A stretch of DNA of 13,389 nt from an uncultured Porphyromonadaceae bacterium (GTDB taxonomy: Bacteria; Bacteroidota; Bacteroidia; Bacteroidales; Muribaculaceae), in NCBI GenBank assembly GCA_900552325.1, contig URZG01000031.1, positions 1 through 13,389 of the forward strand, read 5' to 3'. A program made the position numbers and the translations under genes. This document shows, piece after piece, positions 5,468 through 13,386 of the stretch; position 1 is the stretch's first letter, and every line of letters starts with the position of its first letter. The notes under the pieces were generated by a model that was not told the origin of the DNA, did no database searches, and saw nothing but the letters and a program-made list of their open reading frames with translations.

Positions 5468-6805
5468 ATGATTACTGCCATGATCGTGCTGTTCGTGATC
5501 GGCTATATCGGCATAGCCTCCGAACATGTTCTTCACATTAACAAGGCTACCTTCGCGCTAATCATGTGCGGTGTTCTGTGGGCTGTCTACGCCATGTGCG
5601 GCCATGATCCTAATCTGTCGGAAGATATGATCGTGGCTTTGGGCGACACCTGCGAGATTGTCGTGTTCCTTATCGGCGCCATGACGATAGTGGAGCTGAT
5701 CGACCGATATGGCGGTTTCAATATCATCGTGAAGCATATCAAAGCTAAAAACAAGCGTGGCCTTATGTGGGTCCTGGCCATCGTGGCTTTTTTCCTTTCG
5801 GCGATTCTCGACAATATGACCACTACTATCATCATGGTGATGATGCTCCGGCGTATGCTTTCCGATCAGAAAGAGCGCTGGATGTTCGCTTCGGTTATCG
5901 TGCTTGCCGCCAATGCCGGCGGCGCGTGGTCGCCGATAGGCGATATTACCACTATCATGCTGTGGATGAAGAATTACGTGTCGTCACTTAACCTTATAGA
6001 GAATCTGCTGGTGCCGTCGCTTGTTTCTGTTGTGGTGCCTACGTGGATCGCTACCCGCTTCGTGAAATCCGAGCCGGTGGAGGCGCTGAATGAATCGGAC
6101 CGCAGGGTAGGGTATGTGTTGTCCGAACATCATTACGGGCTGTCGGTGGTCATACTTATATGTGGTGTGGCCGGCCTACTTTTTGTCCCGGTATTCAAGG
6201 CAGTGACTCATCTCCCGCCATATATGGGGATCCTGATTTCGCTTGGTGTGCTGTGGCTCGTTACGGAGCTGATAGTGCGCCATTACGATCTTGACGGCAA
6301 GATGGAAGGCCGTATCTCGCAGGTGGTCAAGAATATCGATATGTCGACTATCCTGTTTTTCCTGGGCATACTCATGGCTGTTGCCGCTCTCTCCCAGTCG
6401 GGAATCCTCGGGGTGCTTGCTGCGTGGCTCAATGAAACTTTCCATGAAGTGTACGTGATAAACGGCATAATCGGCGTGCTCTCCTCGATTGTGGATAATG
6501 TGCCGTTGGTGGCCGCATGTATGAACATGTATCCGGTAATGACCGAGGCGACCGCTGCCGTGGCTGCCGATCCCGGATATGCCATACTTTTCGTTGAGGA
6601 CGGCCTTTTCTGGCACCTCCTCACGTTCTGTGCCGGCGTGGGCGGCTCGATGCTCATAATCGGCTCGGCAGCCGGGGTGGTGGCTATGGGTATCGAGAAG
6701 ATCTCGTTCACATGGTATCTCAAACGAATCACGTGGATGGCTTTTGTCGGCTATCTGGCCGGTATCGGCACCATCGCCCTTGTCGAGCTGCTTAAAGCTC
6801 TCTGA
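5468..6805 (+). CDS. nhaD: NhaD-type Na+/H+ antiporter
   Basis: The 445-residue hydrophobic protein has about 11-13 membrane segments. Its most diagnostic stretch is ANAGGAWSPIGDITTIMLW (148-166), the NhaD/IT-superfamily substrate-site loop. DNM (115-117) and DNVP (343-346) are the paired Asp-Asn positions in the two inverted repeats, and GGSMLIIGSAAG (392-403) is the second discontinuous-helix motif. NhaD exports Na+ (and Li+) in exchange for protons at the inner membrane, supporting pH and salt tolerance and the sodium cycle many Bacteroidales use. The ATG at 5468 gives an N-terminus typical of the family (MITAMIVLFVIGYIGIA). It is a single-gene unit with its own promoter, a 125-base leader and a strong terminator. 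The repeat-flanked promoter suggests specific control, perhaps by sodium or pH. Confidence 0.93.
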   Translation: MITAMIVLFVIGYIGIASEHVLHINKATFALIMCGVLWAVYAMCGHDPNLSEDMIVALGDTCEIVVFLIGAMTIVELIDRYGGFNIIVKHIKAKNKRGLMWVLAIVAFFLSAILDNMTTTIIMVMMLRRMLSDQKERWMFASVIVLAANAGGAWSPIGDITTIMLWMKNYVSSLNLIENLLVPSLVSVVVPTWIATRFVKSEPVEALNESDRRVGYVLSEHHYGLSVVILICGVAGLLFVPVFKAVTHLPPYMGILISLGVLWLVTELIVRHYDLDGKMEGRISQVVKNIDMSTILFFLGILMAVAALSQSGILGVLAAWLNETFHEVYVINGIIGVLSSIVDNVPLVAACMNMYPVMTEATAAVAADPGYAILFVEDGLFWHLLTFCAGVGGSMLIIGSAAGVVAMGIEKISFTWYLKRITWMAFVGYLAGIGTIALVELLKAL

Positions 6806-6845
6806 TCTGTCTGCGGGTCAGTAATAGACGAAATGTAAAATTATT

Positions 6846-6894
6846 ACAGCGCCGCCCCGGCAAACATTTGATGCCGGGGCGGCGTTGTATTTTT
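6846..6894 (+). terminator. Strong intrinsic terminator after nhaD
   Basis: A 17-bp stem (6846-6862 with 6872-6888, one G-U pair), very GC-rich in its core, carries a 9-base loop and is followed by ATTTTT (6889-6894). It begins 40 bases after the nhaD stop. Confidence 0.9.
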
Positions 6895-6916
6895 AGATTT
6901 TATAAAAATAAAGACT

Positions 6917-7153
6917 ATGACTGACCGACTGACCTATGAGGAGAAGAAGAATCTCCCCGACAATGTTTTCGGATTGCCCGAACGCCGTGAATATCCTATG
7001 CCTGACGCCGCGCATGTGCGTGCCGCCGAGGCTTATTTCCGCTATTGCCCCGAGGAGCTGAAGAGCAAACTCGCACGCGCCATCCTCACGCGCGCCGAAG
7101 AATACAATGTCGAGATCAAAAGCCCCGAGATTCTTGAGTATGCCTCGGAATAA
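6917..7153 (+). CDS. Conserved-looking small protein of unknown function
   Basis: The 78-residue protein is soluble, with no signal peptide or membrane segment. The N-terminal half carries YEEKKNLPDNVFGLPERREYPMPD, reminiscent of a short motif (LPDsaFalP..r.YPi.D..Ha) in small proteins of phages and bacteria (DUF6582-like). The C-terminal half, from about residue 30, is predicted helical and charged (HVRAAEAYFRY, ELKSKLARAILTRAEEYNVEI). It stands alone between two intrinsic terminators (6846-6894 and 7173-7213), so it has its own transcript, although I see no consensus promoter in the AT-rich 22 bases upstream; read-through from nhaD is possible. Codon use resembles its neighbours. The function is unknown and the family resemblance is from memory only. 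Confidence 0.72.
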   Translation: MTDRLTYEEKKNLPDNVFGLPERREYPMPDAAHVRAAEAYFRYCPEELKSKLARAILTRAEEYNVEIKSPEILEYASE

Positions 7154-7172
7154 CGGCTTGGAATAGAAAAAT

Positions 7173-7213
7173 CAGCGGGCGTATCTTACTCAGATACGCC
7201 TGCTGTCGGTTTT
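7173..7213. terminator. Bidirectional intrinsic terminator between the 78-residue gene and tRNA-fMet
   Basis: Arms 7173-7186 and 7192-7205 pair over 14 bp (one G-U) with a 5-base loop. On the plus strand it is followed by TCGGTTTT. Read on the minus strand, after the tRNA, it is followed by ATTTTTCTATT. It therefore probably ends both the plus-strand gene and the convergent tRNA transcript. Confidence 0.8.
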
Positions 7214-7214
7214 G

Positions 7215-7286
<72 letters not shown>

Positions 7287-7310
7287 GTATTTATGTCGTT
7301 TTGACGAGTG

Positions 7311-7341
7311 CAAAGGTACGTACTTTTTCTGGAACTGCAAA
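7311..7341 (-). promoter_or_regulatory. Consensus promoter of initiator tRNA
   Basis: On the minus strand, TTTG (complement of 7338-7341), a 19-base spacer and TACCTTTG (complement of 7311-7318) match the consensus exactly. Transcription would begin about 17-19 bases before the mature tRNA 5' end, leaving a short leader for RNase P to remove. Confidence 0.88.
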
Positions 7342-7449
7342 TTTTTATGCCGAAAAACGTGATTAAAAAATGTTAATCTAATTTCACAGACCTGATTTCC
7401 GGGCATAGTTACGTATGATTTCGGCGTAAAACGTGTCTGATTTTGAAGG

Positions 7450-7858
7450 AAAAAAGAAACAGCCGGGTTGTAAGCCGGGTTATGTGGCGCCCCCGGAAGG
7501 GGCGCTGTCCGTCATTTATCTTCACGCCGTGTTGCCACGGCCGCTGACGCTGCTTGGGCAGCGCTGCAGTCTACCCCCCGACAATGGACGAGCAGCCCTT
7601 GAATGTCGGTATACTTGACCTTGCAACCCATAAGACGTGCGGCGCGCCATCTCGCGGTGGCGCCCGGTGGGCTCTTACCCCGCCTTTTCACCCTTGCCAT
7701 CCTCAGGAGAGGAGGGCGGTTGTTTTCTGTCACGTTGTCTCTGCGGTCACCCGCGGCTTTCCGTTAGAAAGTATGGTGCTCTGCGTTGCCCGGACTTTCC
7801 TCGGCCCCCGCCGGGCAGATGCCCGTGGGGACCGCGACGGACCGCCCGGCTGTCTCTA
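7450..7858 (-). ncRNA. rnpB: RNase P RNA, bacterial class A
   Basis: RNase P RNA is the catalytic subunit that matures tRNA 5' ends. On the minus strand the hallmark GAGGAAAGTCC (complement of 7792-7802) opens the catalytic core. AAGATAAATGAC (complement of 7511-7522) is the conserved mid-3' segment, and ACATAACCCGGCTTA (complement of 7471-7485) supplies the 3' strand of P4. The ends form helix P1, a perfect 9-bp pairing of 7845-7853 with 7459-7467. A U-rich run (TTTCTTTTTT, complement of 7450-7459) follows P1, so P1 doubles as the terminator stem. Length is about 400 nt, normal for the class. It has its own consensus promoter and is divergent from the methyltransferase gene. Plus-strand reading frames across it are spurious. 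Exact ends are approximate. Confidence 0.97.
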
Positions 7859-7866
7859 TTTTGTCG

Positions 7867-7897
7867 CAAAGTTACGAAAATTCGTCTTAACGGCAAA
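7867..7897 (-). promoter_or_regulatory. Consensus promoter of rnpB
   Basis: On the minus strand, TTTG (complement of 7894-7897), a 19-base spacer and TAACTTTG (complement of 7867-7874) match the consensus exactly. The start expected 7-9 bases on falls at 7858-7860, in line with the 5' end predicted from helix P1. Confidence 0.9.
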
Positions 7898-7910
7898 AGA
7901 TTCCCCCGGA

Positions 7911-7922
7911 GTTTCCGGAAAC
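7911..7922. repeat. 12-bp perfect palindrome upstream of the rnpB promoter
   Basis: GTTTCCGGAAAC is its own reverse complement. It lies 13 bases upstream of the rnpB -33 element, about 55 bases before its start. It could be an activator or repressor site; no evidence beyond symmetry and position. Confidence 0.35.
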
Positions 7923-7993
7923 GGAACCCGGCGCTCATCAAAGGGGACGGGAGGTATAATAGTTTCCTGAACGTCATGCATTATTTCATAAAC

Positions 7994-8015
7994 AAAGGGG
8001 TTGTCCCCCTTCGTT
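7994..8015. other. Short hairpin with T-tract in the rnpB/methyltransferase spacer
   Basis: AAGGGG (7995-8000) pairs with CCCCTT (8006-8011) around a 5-base loop, followed by CGTTTT. It looks like a weak terminator, but I see no transcript for it to end on either strand. Confidence 0.3.
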
Positions 8016-8083
8016 TTAAATATTATTGGCATATCTAATGTAGTTTTTTCGCCGGGTAGCTCCTTTTTTGGATTAAAATTGGC

Positions 8084-8091
8084 TAAATTTG
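8084..8091 (+). promoter_or_regulatory. -7 promoter element of the methyltransferase-radA unit
   Basis: TAAATTTG matches TAnnTTTG exactly. The only upstream TTTG (8067-8070) is 13 bases away, not 19-21, so the -33 element is weak or absent. The element ends 8 bases before the ATG at 8100, which would put the transcript start at or next to the start codon. Confidence 0.5.
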
Positions 8092-8099
8092 TAATTGAA

Positions 8100-8873
8100 A
8101 TGGAAATACCTCATATCGCGGTCGCCGACCGTAAACTTATCGCTTCCCTCGCTTCTTCGCGTCACAGGCGTGAGGAGGGATTGTTCGTGGCCGAAGGCTG
8201 GAAATGCGTTTCTGAGCTTCTGCCTCATTTCGCCTGCCGGTGGATTGTGGCCACTGATGCGTGGCTTGCCGGGAACGGCGCAGCTATTCCCCGAGTTGCG
8301 CGGGTGCTGAAAGCCCGTAATGACGAGATGGAGCGGATCTCCTCTCTACGTACTCCCCAAGGGGTGCTTGCAGTGTTTGAATTGCCGGATATTAAGGCGG
8401 AATCTCCGCGAAAAGATGAACTGTATATCGCGCTTGACCGTGTGCAGGATCCCGGAAATCTCGGCACGATCATACGTCTGGCCGACTGGTTCGGTATCCG
8501 GAGTATTTACGCTTCGGAGGATACGGTGGACGTGTTCAACCCTAAGGTAGTACAGTCCACGATGGGGGGGCTGGCACGCGTGCAGGTGCAGTATTGCAAC
8601 CTCGAAACGTTGCTGAAAGAAGCGAATACTGCGGGAATGGAAGTGTATGGCACGTTCCTCGACGGGGAGAACCTTTATGGCGCGTCGCTTTCGCGAGGGG
8701 GAATAATAGTGATGGGCAACGAGGGGCAGGGGATTTCGGCTCCGGTCGGGGCATTATGTAACCGGCGGCTTACCATTCCGTCTTTCCCACCGGATGCCGC
8801 CACGGTAGAATCGCTGAACGTGTCGATGGCCACGGCCGTCACTGTGGCCGAATTCCGTCGGCGCCTGTTGTAA
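8100..8873 (+). CDS. SpoU/TrmH-family RNA 2'-O-methyltransferase
   Basis: With ATG at 8100 the protein is 257 residues, normal for the RlmB/TrmH-like group. Residues 1-95 form the N-terminal L30e-like RNA-binding domain (REEGLFVAEGWKCVSELL is typical). The C-terminal SPOUT domain has motif 1 DPGNLGTIIRLADW (117-130), with the catalytic-site Asn120 and Arg126; motif 2 GIIVMGNEGQGIS (201-213); and motif 3 ESLNVSMATAV (237-247). These build the trefoil knot that binds S-adenosylmethionine. It methylates the 2'-hydroxyl of a ribose in rRNA or tRNA; which one cannot be told. The frame is open upstream to a TTG at 8001, but those 33 residues lack family resemblance and lie upstream of the likely promoter, so I reject that start. 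radA follows after 22 bases. Confidence 0.9.
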   Translation: MEIPHIAVADRKLIASLASSRHRREEGLFVAEGWKCVSELLPHFACRWIVATDAWLAGNGAAIPRVARVLKARNDEMERISSLRTPQGVLAVFELPDIKAESPRKDELYIALDRVQDPGNLGTIIRLADWFGIRSIYASEDTVDVFNPKVVQSTMGGLARVQVQYCNLETLLKEANTAGMEVYGTFLDGENLYGASLSRGGIIVMGNEGQGISAPVGALCNRRLTIPSFPPDAATVESLNVSMATAVTVAEFRRRLL

Positions 8874-8895
8874 ACTTCCCCTCATAATCCGATAT

Positions 8896-10278
8896 ATGGC
8901 AAAACTTAAAGAAAAATCTATGTGGTTCTGCACCGAGTGCGGTGCTGATTCGCCCAAATGGGAGGGAAGATGCCCTTCGTGCGGAGCTTGGAACACTATG
9001 GTGGAGGAGCGCGTCACTGCTCCCGCCGCCGGTTCCGGCAAGGCATCGGCGCGGCGGCAGCTTGCTCCGGCAAGTACCCCGCGCCCTGTATCGCAGATAG
9101 AGACCGTCGACGAGCCGCGCATACAGATGCCTTCCGAGGAACTTAACAGAGTGCTCGGCGGGGGGCTTGTGCCGGGTTCAATGGTACTCGTCGGCGGGGA
9201 GCCCGGTATAGGAAAGTCAACCCTCGTACTCCAGAACATCCTCGCCATCCGTTCGCGTCGTATATTATATGTGTCGGGCGAGGAGAGCGCCGTACAGATA
9301 CGTATGCGCGCCGACCGCATAGGCCGTGTGAGCGACAACTGCTTCATCGTCACCGAAACCTCCCTTGAGAACATCATGGGGCATATAAAGAAACTCAACC
9401 CCGAGCTGCTCATCGTAGACTCCATACAGACAGTGGCTTCCGATGCCATAGAGTCGGCGCCCGGCTCGGTGAGCCAGGTGCGCGAATGTGCCGCCAGGCT
9501 GCTGCGTTATGCCAAGGAATCGGGTGTGCCGGTGCTCCTTATCGGCCATATCACCAAGGAGGGCTCCATTGCAGGGCCGAAAGTGCTGGAGCATATCGTC
9601 GACGCCGTGCTGCAGTTCGAGGGGGACCGCCAGTATATGTACCGCATACTACGTGCGATAAAAAACCGCTTCGGCAATACGTCGGAACTCGGTATCTACG
9701 AGATGTGCCAGCGCGGATTGCGCGAGGTCACCAATCCGTCGGAGATGCTGATGTCGCAGCAGGGGGAGGATGCGTTGTCGGGTTGCGCGATAGGGGTGAC
9801 TCTCGAGGGGGCGCGTCCCTTCCTTATAGAGACGCAGGCGCTGGTGAGTACCGCCGCCTACGGCACTCCGCAGCGTTCCGTGACGGGATTCGACTCCAAA
9901 CGCATGAACATGCTCCTCGCCGTTCTTGAGAAGAGGGTAGGGTTCAAACTCGCCCAGAAAGATGTGTTCCTTAATATCGCCGGAGGGATGAAGGTCGCCG
10001 ATCCGGCCCTCGACCTTGCGGTGATAGCGGCCATCCTCTCCAGTAACGTGGATATGGTGGTGCCCCGCGGCGTATGCCTGGCGGGAGAAGTGGGTCTGAG
10101 CGGCGAGATAAGGCCGGTGACGCGTGCCGAGCAGCGTGTACGCGAGGCCGAGAAACTCGGCATGGAGACCATAATACTCCCCCGCAACTCGCTCAAGGGT
10201 GTCGACCTTTCGAGTATGGCCATAAAGGTGGTGGAGGTGTCGAAAGTTGAGGAAGCGTTCCGCCATCTTTTCGCCTGA
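8896..10278 (+). CDS. radA: DNA repair protein RadA (Sms)
   Basis: The 460-residue protein is full length and in canonical order: a four-cysteine zinc finger (Cys12, Cys15, Cys26, Cys29); a RecA-like ATPase core with Walker A GEPGIGKST (101-109) and Walker B LLIVDS (171-176); the RadA-specific KNRFG motif (256-260); and a C-terminal Lon-protease-like domain (about 290-460) containing GEVGLSGEIRPV (397-408). RadA is a hexameric DnaB-like helicase that drives branch migration during homologous recombination and processes stalled forks. It lies 22 bases after the methyltransferase gene, so the two are probably one transcript. I see no change from the family at the key residues. Confidence 0.97.
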   Translation: MAKLKEKSMWFCTECGADSPKWEGRCPSCGAWNTMVEERVTAPAAGSGKASARRQLAPASTPRPVSQIETVDEPRIQMPSEELNRVLGGGLVPGSMVLVGGEPGIGKSTLVLQNILAIRSRRILYVSGEESAVQIRMRADRIGRVSDNCFIVTETSLENIMGHIKKLNPELLIVDSIQTVASDAIESAPGSVSQVRECAARLLRYAKESGVPVLLIGHITKEGSIAGPKVLEHIVDAVLQFEGDRQYMYRILRAIKNRFGNTSELGIYEMCQRGLREVTNPSEMLMSQQGEDALSGCAIGVTLEGARPFLIETQALVSTAAYGTPQRSVTGFDSKRMNMLLAVLEKRVGFKLAQKDVFLNIAGGMKVADPALDLAVIAAILSSNVDMVVPRGVCLAGEVGLSGEIRPVTRAEQRVREAEKLGMETIILPRNSLKGVDLSSMAIKVVEVSKVEEAFRHLFA

Positions 10279-10288
10279 CGGCTGAAGC

Positions 10289-10325
10289 GCCGCGCGCGGT
10301 CGCCGCGGCATAAAACACTTTTTTT
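10289..10325 (+). terminator. Weak possible terminator after radA
   Basis: GCCGCG (10289-10294) pairs with CGCGGC (10304-10309) around a 9-base loop, but the seven-T tract (10319-10325) begins 9 bases after the stem, further than usual. Confidence 0.3.
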
Positions 10326-10333
10326 GAAAAAAC

Positions 10334-10365
10334 TTTGAAAGGGAGTGCAACTTTTTGTAAATTTG
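10334..10365 (+). promoter_or_regulatory. Consensus promoter of the M16 protease gene
   Basis: TTTG at 10334-10337, a 20-base spacer and TAAATTTG at 10358-10365 match the consensus exactly. The start would be near 10372, with a leader of about 80 bases that contains a small CGGGC-TAAA-GCCCG hairpin (10396-10409). AAGGAA lies just before the ATG at 10451. Confidence 0.85.
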
Positions 10366-10450
10366 GGCGTCAAACCTCATGAACGACTGATTTTCCGGGC
10401 TAAAGCCCGCCGACGTTTGAAATTTATCACCAATTATATTCCATAAGGAA

Positions 10451-13282
10451 ATGAAAAAAATCTTTTCAAAGGTGTTGTTCCTGATGATAGGGATCTTCAC
10501 CCTTTCCGTTTCGGTTCAGGCCCAGGGTATGCCGCAGATGCCTCAGCTCCCTGCCGACTCACTGGTGCGCCAGGGCGTTCTTCCCAACGGCCTCACCTAT
10601 TACATCCGCCACAACGAGACCCCAAAGGGGCAGGCTGATTTCTACATAGCCCAGAAAGTCGGCTCGATCAACGAGGAGGATTCCCAGCGCGGTCTGGCTC
10701 ACTTCCTGGAGCACATGTGCTTCAACGGCACAGAGAATTTCAAGGGCAACGAAGTTGTCAGCTGGCTTGAGACAAAGGGCGTGAAGTTCGGTTACAACCT
10801 CAACGCCTATACCGGTTTCGACGAGACTGTCTACAATATCTCCAACGTACCTGTCAATAACACCGCTGTAGAAGACTCGTGCCTCCTCATCCTGCATGAC
10901 TGGGCCGACGGTCTGCTCCTCCTCCCCGAGGAAATCGACAAGGAGCGCGGCGTGATCCATGAGGAATGGCGTATGCGCAACGTTGGCACACAGCGTATCA
11001 TGGAGAAGCAGCTTCCCGTGATGTACAAGGATTCCAAGTACGGCTACCGCATGCCTATCGGCCTGATGGAGGTTGTCGACAATTTCGAGCCTAAGGTGCT
11101 CCGTGACTACTACGAGACATGGTACCGTCCCGACCTGCAGGGTATTATCGTGGTAGGCGATATCGATGTTGACCGCATCGAGAACAAGATCAAGGAGCTT
11201 TTCTCGCCCATCAAGATGCCTGAGAATCCCAAGGTTCGCGAGTATGCCGAGGTTCCCGACACCGAAGGCACCATCTATGCCATCGACGCCGATCCCGAGC
11301 AGTCCAACGCCCGCGCCACCATCTATTTCAAGAACGATGTGCTCCCCCGCGAGCTCCGCAACACTCAGGTCTATCTGATGACTGACTATGTGACCGACAT
11401 GATCTCCTCGATGCTCAATTCCCGTCTCGACGAACTGGGCTCGAGCGCCGATTCCCCCTATGCTGCCGCAGGTTCTTACTATGGCAACTTCTTCGCCGCC
11501 AACACCAAGGATGCTCTTGCCGTTGTGGCTCTCGGCAAGGACGGCGACATCACCCCGGCTCTCGCCGCCGTTTACCGTGAACTTCTCCGCGCTATCCGCG
11601 GCGGTTTCACCGCCAGCGAGTATGATCGTGCACGCGAGGAGTACCTCTCCGCACTTGAGAAAGCCTACAATAACCGCGAGAAAACCGAGAACGAGACTCT
11701 CGTCAACAAGTACGTGCGCAGCTTCATCGACGGTACTCCCATGATGGATATCGCCACCGAATACGACGCCATGAAGCAGATCGCCCAGCAGATTCCTGTG
11801 GAAATGATCAACATGGCAGCCAAAGAACTCATCAGCGACAACAACCGCGTGGTTTCGATCATGCTTCCCGAAAAAGAGGGTATGACACTTCCCACCGAGG
11901 CTGAGGTGGCAGCCGCTCTCGCAGCAGTTGACGGTGAGGATATCGCCGCCTTTGTCGACGAAGTCAAGGCCGAGCCCCTTATCCCGCAGCTTCCCGCTCC
12001 CGGCAAGGTTGTCAAGAAAGAGAACCTCGACAAATGGGGCGCCGAGAAATGGACCCTCTCCAACGGCGCTACCGTGGTTGTGAAGAAAACCGACTTCAAG
12101 GCCGATGAGATCGTGATGGACGCCCAGGCTCTCGGCGGCACATCCGCGCTCCCTGACGAGTATAACGCTACTCTGAAATTCCTCCCCATGGCCCAGTATC
12201 AGCACGGCCTCGGCGACTACACCTATAAGGATCTTCAGAAATATCTCCAGGGCAAGCAGTGCTCGGTCAGCTTCTCCTTCGACGACTACACTCGTGACAT
12301 CAACGGCCAGACCACTCCCAAGGATCTTCCCGTGATGATGGAGCTTCTCTACATGGGCTTCACCAACTTCAACATCACCGCCGACGAATTCGCCGCCACC
12401 CAGAACATGATGACCGGTATTCTCCACAATCAGGAGAATACTCCCGATTACATTTTCAGCAAGGTTGCTTCGCAGGAGCTCTACAAGAACCCGCGCCGTG
12501 AGCCGATCTCAACCGCTGACATCAGCGCTGCCAAACTTGACCAGACGCTCGATATCATGCATAAGATGACCGCCAACGCCGCCGACTACACCTTCTTCTT
12601 CGTAGGCTCGATCGACGACAAGACCTTCCAGCCCCTTGTTGAGCAGTACATCGCTTCGCTCCCCGGCGATGCCGCAACCGCTCAGAAAGCTCCGGTATTC
12701 CCTGAGGCTCTTGCCATCAAGAACGGCGAGAAGATGTTCTCCACCACAACCCCGATGCAGACCCCGCAGGTTTATGTGCTCGCGATGGAATATGCGAACG
12801 TGCCTTACACCGCCGAGGAGCGTGCCGCCGCAACAGTAGCCGGCCAGATTCTGAGCCAGCGTATCCTCGATAAGGTACGTGAGGAGTGGGGCGCTTCCTA
12901 TTCTCCCGGTGCAACCGCTTCGATGCAGCGTGTTTCCAACAAGTACAACTCGCAGGCTCTCGCCCAGTTCCCCATGAAACCCGAAATGAAGGCTCAGGTG
13001 CTTGACTATCTCGCACAGGAGTTCAAGGATATGGCTACCAACGTGACTCCGGCAGAAGTCGGCAAAGTCACCGAGTTCATGATCAAGATGGCCAAGGAGC
13101 AGAAAGAGAAGAACGACGCATGGGTCAACGGTATGGCCGGAGAGGCTCTCAACGGTGTGGATATTTTCACCGTGGCCGAAGAGGTTTACGGCAAACTTAC
13201 TCCCGCCGACGTGCAGAACTTCATGAAGAAGCTTAACGACTCCGATACTTATCGCGTTATCCTTCTTGAACCCGCCGAATAA
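10451..13282 (+). CDS. Secreted M16 (insulinase/PqqL-like) zinc metalloprotease
   Basis: The 943-residue protein has a signal peptide (residues 1-24, basic start, hydrophobic core, VQA-Q cleavage site), so it should act in the periplasm or outside. The inverted zinc motif HFLEH (84-88) gives His84, Glu87 (catalytic base) and His88; Glu165, in KERGVIHEEW, is the third zinc ligand, 77 residues later. A second M16 lobe (about 530-943) has no HxxEH and would be catalytically silent. It does keep Arg810 and Tyr817, spaced like the substrate-binding Arg-Tyr pair of insulin-degrading enzyme. Full-length two-lobed family members enclose and degrade peptides. Codon use is strongly skewed to C-ending codons (ATC, AAC, CTC) unlike its neighbours, suggesting high expression. 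It is a single-gene unit with its own promoter and terminator. Confidence 0.94.
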   Translation: MKKIFSKVLFLMIGIFTLSVSVQAQGMPQMPQLPADSLVRQGVLPNGLTYYIRHNETPKGQADFYIAQKVGSINEEDSQRGLAHFLEHMCFNGTENFKGNEVVSWLETKGVKFGYNLNAYTGFDETVYNISNVPVNNTAVEDSCLLILHDWADGLLLLPEEIDKERGVIHEEWRMRNVGTQRIMEKQLPVMYKDSKYGYRMPIGLMEVVDNFEPKVLRDYYETWYRPDLQGIIVVGDIDVDRIENKIKELFSPIKMPENPKVREYAEVPDTEGTIYAIDADPEQSNARATIYFKNDVLPRELRNTQVYLMTDYVTDMISSMLNSRLDELGSSADSPYAAAGSYYGNFFAANTKDALAVVALGKDGDITPALAAVYRELLRAIRGGFTASEYDRAREEYLSALEKAYNNREKTENETLVNKYVRSFIDGTPMMDIATEYDAMKQIAQQIPVEMINMAAKELISDNNRVVSIMLPEKEGMTLPTEAEVAAALAAVDGEDIAAFVDEVKAEPLIPQLPAPGKVVKKENLDKWGAEKWTLSNGATVVVKKTDFKADEIVMDAQALGGTSALPDEYNATLKFLPMAQYQHGLGDYTYKDLQKYLQGKQCSVSFSFDDYTRDINGQTTPKDLPVMMELLYMGFTNFNITADEFAATQNMMTGILHNQENTPDYIFSKVASQELYKNPRREPISTADISAAKLDQTLDIMHKMTANAADYTFFFVGSIDDKTFQPLVEQYIASLPGDAATAQKAPVFPEALAIKNGEKMFSTTTPMQTPQVYVLAMEYANVPYTAEERAAATVAGQILSQRILDKVREEWGASYSPGATASMQRVSNKYNSQALAQFPMKPEMKAQVLDYLAQEFKDMATNVTPAEVGKVTEFMIKMAKEQKEKNDAWVNGMAGEALNGVDIFTVAEEVYGKLTPADVQNFMKKLNDSDTYRVILLEPAE

Positions 13283-13305
13283 CGACAGTCACCCTATATG
13301 AGATA

Positions 13306-13346
13306 GCAGCCATCCCGGTTATGCCGGGGTGGCTGCCTCTTTTTTG
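13306..13346 (+). terminator. Intrinsic terminator after the M16 protease gene
   Basis: Arms 13306-13318 and 13324-13336 form a 13-bp GC-rich stem (one G-U pair) with a 5-base loop, followed by CTCTTTTTTG. It begins 23 bases after the stop codon. Confidence 0.9.
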
Positions 13347-13354
13347 TATGGTTG

Positions 13355-13386
13355 TTTGGCTGTTGGCAGGATTATTGCTAAATTTG
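13355..13386 (+). promoter_or_regulatory. Consensus promoter reading out of the window
   Basis: TTTG at 13355-13358, a 20-base spacer and TAAATTTG at 13379-13386 match the consensus exactly. The gene it serves lies beyond the right edge. Confidence 0.8.

Noticed and set aside
7433..8038. Three overlapping plus-strand open frames across 7433-8038
   Set aside because: They lie on or beside the RNase P RNA gene on the other strand, whose conserved core and P1 helix explain the sequence. Their translations are Pro/Arg/Cys-rich and resemble nothing.
8001..8099. N-terminal extension of the RNA methyltransferase from a TTG at 8001
   Set aside because: The extra 33 residues lack family resemblance and overlap both the hairpin at 7994-8015 and the promoter -7 box at 8084-8091. 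ATG at 8100 gives the usual family N-terminus.
10559..12427. A 622-codon open frame on the minus strand opposite the M16 protease gene
   Set aside because: It is a shadow of the strongly biased codon use of the plus-strand gene. The plus frame has a signal peptide, zinc motif, promoter and terminator; the minus frame shows His/Val/Gly/Leu-rich sequence with no recognisable family.
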